Assembly (NCBI RefSeq): GCF_027595985.1
Contig: NC_073304.1
Span: 222,260,223-222,324,222 of the forward strand
Reading direction: 5' to 3'
Source: Sorex araneus
Lineage: Eukaryota; Chordata; Mammalia; Eulipotyphla; Soricidae
Length of the DNA: 64,000 nucleotides
The notes beneath the pieces are model-generated. The model made no database searches. It was not told the DNA's origin and saw nothing but the letters and a program-made list of their open reading frames with translations. Positions 58,790 through 64,000 of the stretch are shown here, in pieces. Both the position numbers and the translations under genes were made by a program. The stretch's first letter is position 1; every line of letters starts with the position of its first letter.

Positions 58790-58925
58790 GTATTCCCCCA
58801 ATACCATGGGGGGAATGGGCCACAGCATCTACCCACCACAGACAGTCCCCTGAGCACCATCGGGAGTGATCCCTGAGCACAGAACCGGGAGTCAGCCCTG
58901 AGCGCCCACCAGGTGGCCAAACCCC
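58790..58925 (+). repeat. SINE, sense, 5'-eroded
   Basis: It shows CAGTCCCCTGAGCACCATCG and CGGGAGTCAGCCCTGAGCGC. It ends in CCACCAGGTGGCC, which also resembles a CTCF core (12 of 14). Confidence 0.6.
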
Positions 58926-59243
58926 CATATAGAGACACGATGTTAAGGTGTTTCCAACCAGGAGGATCGAAACAGAAATCTGAGTTTCATCTTGCTTTGA
59001 TAGAAGGTGGAAGAACTGGGGTGCCAGGGAGCACCTAGGGGTGAGTCCACTCAGCGGGGGGTAGTGGGCGAAGAGGCTTGGCTGGTAAAGACAAGTGCTT
59101 TGCTCTGAGCATGGTGGAGAGGAGGTCGGGTATCAGCGCCCGCCCGGCCCTCCTCTTGCAGGCTCACTGGTGGCCAGCCTAGGCCCTTTCGCTTCGTTAA
59201 GTTCCCAGTTCTTTTTGCACTTTCATGTCCTACCTCAAGAGAT

Positions 59244-59390
59244 CAGGCGCTGGAGCGATATTTGCCTTGCATGTGGCCCACCTGAGTTCGATCCCCAGCA
59301 TCCTCAAGCACCACCGGGAGTAATTTCTGAGTGCAAAGCCAGGAGTAATTCCTAAGCATTGCTGGGTATGACCAAAAAAAAAGCAAGAAA
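59244..59390 (+). repeat. SOR-type SINE, sense, internally deleted
   Basis: GGCGCTGGAGCGATATTTGC shows the A-box segment fused directly to TTTGCCTTGC, losing about 18 bp. CCCAGCATCCTCAAGCACC lacks the usual CATATGGTCCCC. Confidence 0.85.
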
Positions 59391-59393
59391 GGG

Positions 59394-59575
59394 GCTGGAG
59401 TGATAGCACAGTGGGTAGGTCGTTTGCCTTGCACGCAGCTGACCAGGGTTCGATTCCCAGCATCCCATAGGGTCCCCTGAGCACTGCCAGGAGTAATTCC
59501 TGAGTGCATGAGCCAGGAGTAACCTCTGTGCATCGCCGGATGTGACCCAAAAAGCAAAAACAAAACAAACCAAGC
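59394..59575 (+). repeat. SOR-type SINE, sense
   Basis: It is close to consensus, and its tail runs into an AAAAG-rich tract (59577-59612). Confidence 0.92.
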
Positions 59576-59666
59576 AAGAAAAAGAAAAAGAAAAAAGAAA
59601 GGAGAAAAAGAAAGAGATCGAAACTCTTCTTTTGTCCTGTTTCCTATGGCTCACACTGTTTTTACT

Positions 59667-59837
59667 TTTTTTTTTGGGGGGGGTCACACCTGGCGATGCA
59701 CAGGGGTTACTCCTGGCTCTGCACTCAGGAATCACTCCCGGCGGTGCTCAGGGGACCGTATGGGATGCTGGGATTTGAACCCGGGTCGGCCGAGTGCAAG
59801 GCAAACGCCCTACCCGCTGTGCTATCGCTCCAGCCCC
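59667..59837 (-). repeat. SOR-type SINE, antisense
   Basis: The tail is T then G-rich and the head is complete (GTGCTATCGCTCCAGCCCC). It faces the preceding sense copy, so the two RNAs could pair. Confidence 0.92.
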
Positions 59838-60130
59838 ACTATTTTTACTTTTAACTCTTTGATCTCCCTCAAGATTATCTGGGTGATTGGTGAGGGGCAG
59901 GGGCTGCAGTGGAGAGAGGAGAGCAGAGAGGGGAGCCTGTGACCCTCCTTTTCAAGCGTGGGGTCCTGGGGCTGTGCAGTCCACGCTGCCCCGGGCCGCA
60001 GTCGTCCAGTGATGGCAGGGTGTGGCGAGCCCCCGATGATGGCGGAGGCTCCAGGGAGGCCACAGTGAGGATCACGGAGGAGAAGCTCTTGCCCTGCATG
60101 GCCCCCGCCACCCTCCCTGCTGTTTGGAAA

Positions 60131-60342
60131 CCATTCATTCATTCATTCATTCATTCATTCATTCATTCATTCATTTTGCTCTTTGGGCCACACCGGCAAC
60201 ACCCAGGGTTCCTCCTGATTCAGCACTCAGGAATTACTCCTGGCAGTGCTCGGGGGACCATCATGGGATGCCGGTGATCAGAACTGGGTCAGCCACGTGG
60301 AAGGCAATCGCCCTCCCCCTTGTACTATCTCTCGGCCCCTGC
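60131..60342 (-). repeat. (ATTC)n microsatellite and adjoining antisense SINE
   Basis: About eleven ATTC units (60131-60175) replace the tail of a SINE at 60176-60342. The SINE shows GGGCCACACCGGCAACACCC and ends CTATCTCTCGGCCCC. Confidence 0.85.
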
Positions 60343-61029
60343 TTGTAAATGATTTAATCTCCTGTGCCTATGGGTGTTTCTGGGGGAACTGACACTCCCA
60401 AGGAGTGCCCAGGCTGCCTGGGGGCCACACCCGACACTCGCCGGAGATGCTCAATGCTCAAGGTTGGGAATGTGGAATGCTCAGGCCCTGCGGTGCCAGG
60501 GGACACCAGGGGGACCCTGGGGGGGGGGCAGTTCACATGCAGAGCACATGCCCCTGTGACATCTCTGTCGCTTTGCTTGTGTGGATCGGTATCCTTGCTA
60601 CAACAGAGGGGCCTTGGAGGGCAGCCCTGGCCTCGACCCCTGTCATATTCCCCGTGCCTGGATCAGGGACTGGCACCGGGAGCCCCGAGATTTGCCTTCC
60701 ACTGGGAGAGAGCGAGACGGCGGGGCTGTCCCACCCACGACGGCCCCTGTGACTGAGTGAGGGTGTCCGGGTGTGGTGGGGAGGGGCTGAATCGGGAGGC
60801 GGCTGCTCCGGATGGATTTCCTGTCTCAGGGGCTCGGGCAAGTTCATTACAGACAGGAGGAGAGTAATTAACCCCGAGCAGGCGGGCGGGCGGGCGGCGG
60901 GAGGCCTGTCCTCAGGAGCCACCTGGTGCAGCGAGCAGGGGGCCGGGCCAGCAGGGGAGACAGACTTCAGGTCACAATCACCCCATCTGTGCTGACCCCA
61001 AGGCAGGTGTTCACCGAGAATGTTTTAGG

Positions 61030-61197
61030 GTGTTCTTTTTTCCTGCCACACCCAGAAGCGCTCAGAGTTGGCTCCTGAAGCTGCGTTCAGGGATCACTCC
61101 TGGAGGGGTTTGGGTGACCATATGGGGTGCTGGGAATAGATGTCAGGTTGGCCGTATACAAGCAAAGCACCCTACCCAACTATCTCTCTACCCCACC
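61030..61197 (-). repeat. Diverged SINE, antisense
   Basis: It shows CTGCCACACCCAGAAGCGC and GACCATATGGGGTGCTGGG, and ends ACTATCTCTCTACCCC. Confidence 0.72.
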
Positions 61198-61289
61198 CCT
61201 AGAATGTTTTGGCACCTGGCTTCAGGAGGAAACTGAGAGGAAACAGTTCAGGCCAGGGCTAAACTAGCGAAAGATTGGGACTGGGGTTG

Positions 61290-61400
61290 CCATTCCCCTG
61301 CTGGGTGACCTGGGGCCAGTTGCACACCTTCTCTGAGCCCTGGTTTCCTTAATCCTAGAAAGGCACTAAAAGCAGAAACCTCAGAGGTCAGGTCTGGGAG
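61290..61400 (+). repeat. MIR element remnant
   Basis: GCTGGGTGACCTGGGGCCAG then CTTCTCTGAGCCCTGGTTTC is a good match to the MIR core. Confidence 0.75.
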
Positions 61401-61420
61401 TTGGGGCTAAATTGTTGGGG

Positions 61421-61606
61421 AGGGCTAGAGCAGTGGTACAGCTGGGTGGATGTTTGCCTTGCACGCGGCAAACCCAGGTTCAATTCCCAATATCCCATAT
61501 GGTCCCCTGAGCACCGCCAGGGGTGATTCCTAAGTGCAGAGCTGGGAGTAACCCCTGTGCATCACCGGGTGTGGCCCAAAAAGCAAAAAAAAAAAAAAAA
61601 AAAAGC
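61421..61606 (+). repeat. SOR-type SINE, sense
   Basis: It runs from GGGCTAGAGCAGTGGTACAG to a poly(A) tail of about 20 bases. Confidence 0.9.
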
Positions 61607-61879
61607 TGGGGGATGTACACACAATATATATACCATGTCAAGCTGGGATTCAAGACCCAGTTTGTGGTGGGGGCATGGAGGCGGGGGGAGGGGCAGAAGC
61701 ATGGGGGTCCCTGGCATTGACCAGTGGCTCAGAGTCAGCCAGATGTACAGCCTCAGTGCTGGTTAGTGGACGCCTTCTCTGGGCTGTTCTGCATTGCCTG
61801 AGCTCCTTGCAGGATCTGGTGCATCTTCGGACAGGGGATGAGGCACTGAGCCATACCTGGTGATGGGCAAAGGTGCGAG

Positions 61880-62253
61880 AAGGAAGCTACTCGCTCTTGG
61901 CGAGATCCCAGGGATGGCGAGACCCAGTGGTGCTCAGCCATACGGTGCTGGGGAATGAACCAGCGACTCCCACATACAAAGCTTGAGCTTAGCCCTTGGA
62001 GCATCTCCTTTGGCTGGCATGTGGCCAACTGGGGTTTGATCCCCTGCACCCCATGGGGTTCCCCGAGCCAAACCCTGGTAGGAGTGATCCCATTTTATTA
62101 TATATGTACAGGTTTTTGCTTTTCGGGTCACAGCCGGTGATGCTCAGGGGTTACGCCTAGCAGTGCTCAGGGGATCATATGGGGTGCCGGAAACCAAGCA
62201 GGGTCAGCCGTGCAAGGCAAACACCCTACCGGTTGAACTATGGCTTGGACCCC
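61880..62253. repeat. SINE remnants and one antisense SOR-type copy
   Basis: Positions 62107-62253 are an internally shortened antisense copy (TTTTCGGGTCACAGCCGGTG). Positions 61910-62010 are an old antisense piece and 62015-62095 an old sense piece (GGCATGTGGCCAACTGGGG). Confidence 0.65.
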
Positions 62254-62574
62254 CACTTTGACTTGAGTAGAGTGATTAAAAACCAACTCCTTATACTTGG
62301 TGTGTAAGAGAAGGACCTTCTTTCCTTTTCCATGATAAAAGCCGTGTAACTTGCCCACAGTTGGGAAGAGACACACAATCACTCTGGTTCTGCCGCGCCA
62401 CGCAGCCAGACTGGATTTCACTTCAGAGCAAAATCCTTCCGAGATTAAACTATTGCGCCAGGCCGAGACACCAGACAATCAATATCAGTCACGTGCCTCC
62501 CCCTCCCCCTTTTCCTCCCCCCCCCCCCCGCAGGTGGCTGGCACAGAAGTGCCAGAAAAGCGAGAAAAGAGGGA

Positions 62575-62640
62575 GCTGTCATTTTCGCTGTGCCTCAGTT
62601 TCCTCCTGAGTAAACCCCAGCGGCTAGACTCCTGGTCTCC
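62575..62640 (+). repeat. MIR fragment
   Basis: CTGTGCCTCAGTTTCCTCCT followed by GAGTAAA is the MIR 3' core. Confidence 0.6.
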
Positions 62641-62984
62641 TAGGAGCAGGACCAGGTGCTGTGGGTCGGACAGCACCAGGTTCAAACGCCCAAGCCTTTA
62701 GTAATAATCGTCCTCGGAGCCAGCAGCTCCTCTCGCAAAATGGGGCAATCGCCGCCCACCCCGCCTACCCCCATCCCCACCCCTGCTCCCCAGCCCATTG
62801 CCGGGAACGGGTGGGACAGCCAAACCCCAAGATAGTAACAGGCCCAGCGGCTGGTGAAGAGAGACACGGCGAGTTGTGGTCTTGACTCGTCCATTCCCCT
62901 TGGTAGCGGAGGGGAGGGAGTATGGCGGTGTCAGCTTGGTCAGGGACCCCATGGGTCCTAGCGGAAGAAGGTTTCGGGGAGGGG

Positions 62985-63440
62985 GAAAGGCGGTGGGACC
63001 AGCAGGAGGGGCGTGACCTGGTTCTATGGGCGTGGCATGCGATGGGCGGGGCGTGTTCGGGGCGGGGCCTCGGGTGGGCGTGGTCTGTGCGCGGCCTGTG
63101 TCCCCCGGACAGCGCCGGGCTTCGCGGGGGGTTCGGTGGCGTCATTTCTGTGGACCCGCGGGGCGCGCTGTCCGCGGCTCCCTCCGGTCCTTATCAGCGG
63201 CGGCCGGATGGCGCGGCGGGGCGCGGGTTCCGGGGCGCGCTAATGGGCGCGCTCGGTACACAGACGCCACTTAGCTGCGCAAACAGCCGCGGCTGGCCCG
63301 GGACCCCCGGGCGGCGGGCGGCGGGCGCGCCGGGCTGCAGGATGGGGCCGAGCAGGAAACGTGGAGCGGGGCTCGGAGGTGCGAGGGCACGGCCGCGGCG
63401 CGGGGCTTGCGCACCCCCCGGTCCGTGAGGGTGAACTGGT
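62985..63440. promoter_or_regulatory. Orphan CpG island
   Basis: A CpG- and GC-box-dense block (GGGCGGGGCGTGTTCGGGGC pattern near 63040-63080) contains no recognisable coding exon. It lies on the side where PYY is expected. It could drive a distal non-coding PYY exon or an unannotated RNA, but direction and start site cannot be read from sequence. Confidence 0.55.
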
Positions 63441-64000
63441 GTGGCGGGGGCTGAGCTTGTGGTGGGCGGACGGCGGATGTTCCCGTTGTCTGAGGGGCTC
63501 ATCCCGGAGATGTGTGACGCAGTGGTGACCCCTCCAGACTGGCCCTAGGGACCTGGCCCTGCTTCCATGCAGCCCTCGCGCTCTCCCCCTTGGGGCGCAC
63601 CGGCCCCCCTCTGGCTGCGGAAGCCGAGGCTCAGGCTGCCTGTGTCCAGGAGTGCGGCCACCCGGAGGTGCGGCCACCCTGAGGACCAGGAAGGTCCCCA
63701 CACACCAGCACTGCCTCCATCTTCCCCGGCCTCCCCGTGCCCTGCCGGACTCGACCTCCCGTGCCTGCCTGTTCAGGAACCCCAACCTGCCACAGGACAG
63801 TGCAGATTGGGGGCCCCCAAACTCTCCTTCCTCCTTGCTGGAGGTTGTGGGGGGATGAGGGGCGGAGTTAGACCCAGTGAGCAGCTGGCCTCCAAGCACA
63901 GACCAGTCCAGGGGTAGGCCGAGACCCCAGCCCGGCCCAATTCCCCGGCCAGTCCCGCCCCGCTCATGCAGTGCTTCTCCTTGTCTGCAGCCCCAGCCCC

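Larger units (their letters stand above)
52991..63999. other. Distal NAGS upstream / expected PYY-side intergenic region
   Basis: No coding gene is recognised. I looked for the PYY precursor signature (signal peptide then YPIKPEAP) and did not find it. Repeat-free stretches are 53055-53240, 53800-54015, 54956-55560, 55750-56040, 56190-56550, 56900-57900, 58262-58790, 58930-59240, 59838-60130, 60343-61029, 61607-61880 and 62260-64000. Confidence 0.6.

Noticed and set aside
49720-63999. PYY coding exons
   Set aside because: No frame shows the PYY signal peptide or the YPIKPEAP-type start of the mature peptide. Only distal non-coding exons could be present.

Overview
The window is mammalian nuclear DNA, most likely from a shrew (Soricidae, Sorex-like). 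Three intron-containing genes have near-human protein sequences. The gaps between and within them are packed with a tRNA-Ala-like SINE of about 180 bp. Its head carries A- and B-box motifs, and its body ends in a phrase like GGGTGTGACCCAAAAAGC plus poly(A). I recognise this as the SOR-type SINE of shrews; the species call is inference from that repeat.

Layout. Positions 1-33440 hold the last four coding exons of LSM12 on the + strand (433-566, 28592-28701, 31016-31142, 31756-31848) and a 3'UTR of about 1.6 kb. The first coding exon lies upstream of the window. A 28-kb intron (567-28591) is largely made of SINEs plus one composite L1-like insertion at 9220-10547. Positions 33441-40800 are intergenic. 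TMEM101 follows on the + strand, complete in four coding exons (40974-43724, 257 aa), with a CpG-island promoter. NAGS lies on the - strand, convergent with TMEM101, complete in seven coding exons (49377 down to 45689, 535 aa). From 49720 to 64000 I find no coding gene. This stretch holds a candidate NAGS upstream enhancer near 51.6 kb, a 740-bp GGAA-type array, several CTCF-like motifs, many SINEs and an orphan CpG island near 63.0-63.4 kb.

The order LSM12-TMEM101-NAGS with these relative orientations is the human 17q21.31 order in reverse. The next expected gene is PYY on the + strand. Its coding exons are not in the window, although distal non-coding exons could be. The three genes are unrelated in function: LSM12 is an RNA/NAADP-binding adaptor, TMEM101 a multipass membrane protein, and NAGS the mitochondrial enzyme that makes the essential activator of the urea cycle.

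The most notable unexplained structure is the retroposon cluster at 9.0-10.6 kb. A SINE and then a 1.33-kb L1-derived non-autonomous element appear to have used the same target sequence, leaving three copies of one target-site duplication. A second three-copy target site occurs at 23.75-24.17 kb. I saw no CRISPR, operon or other prokaryotic feature, and no clear functional tRNA gene.
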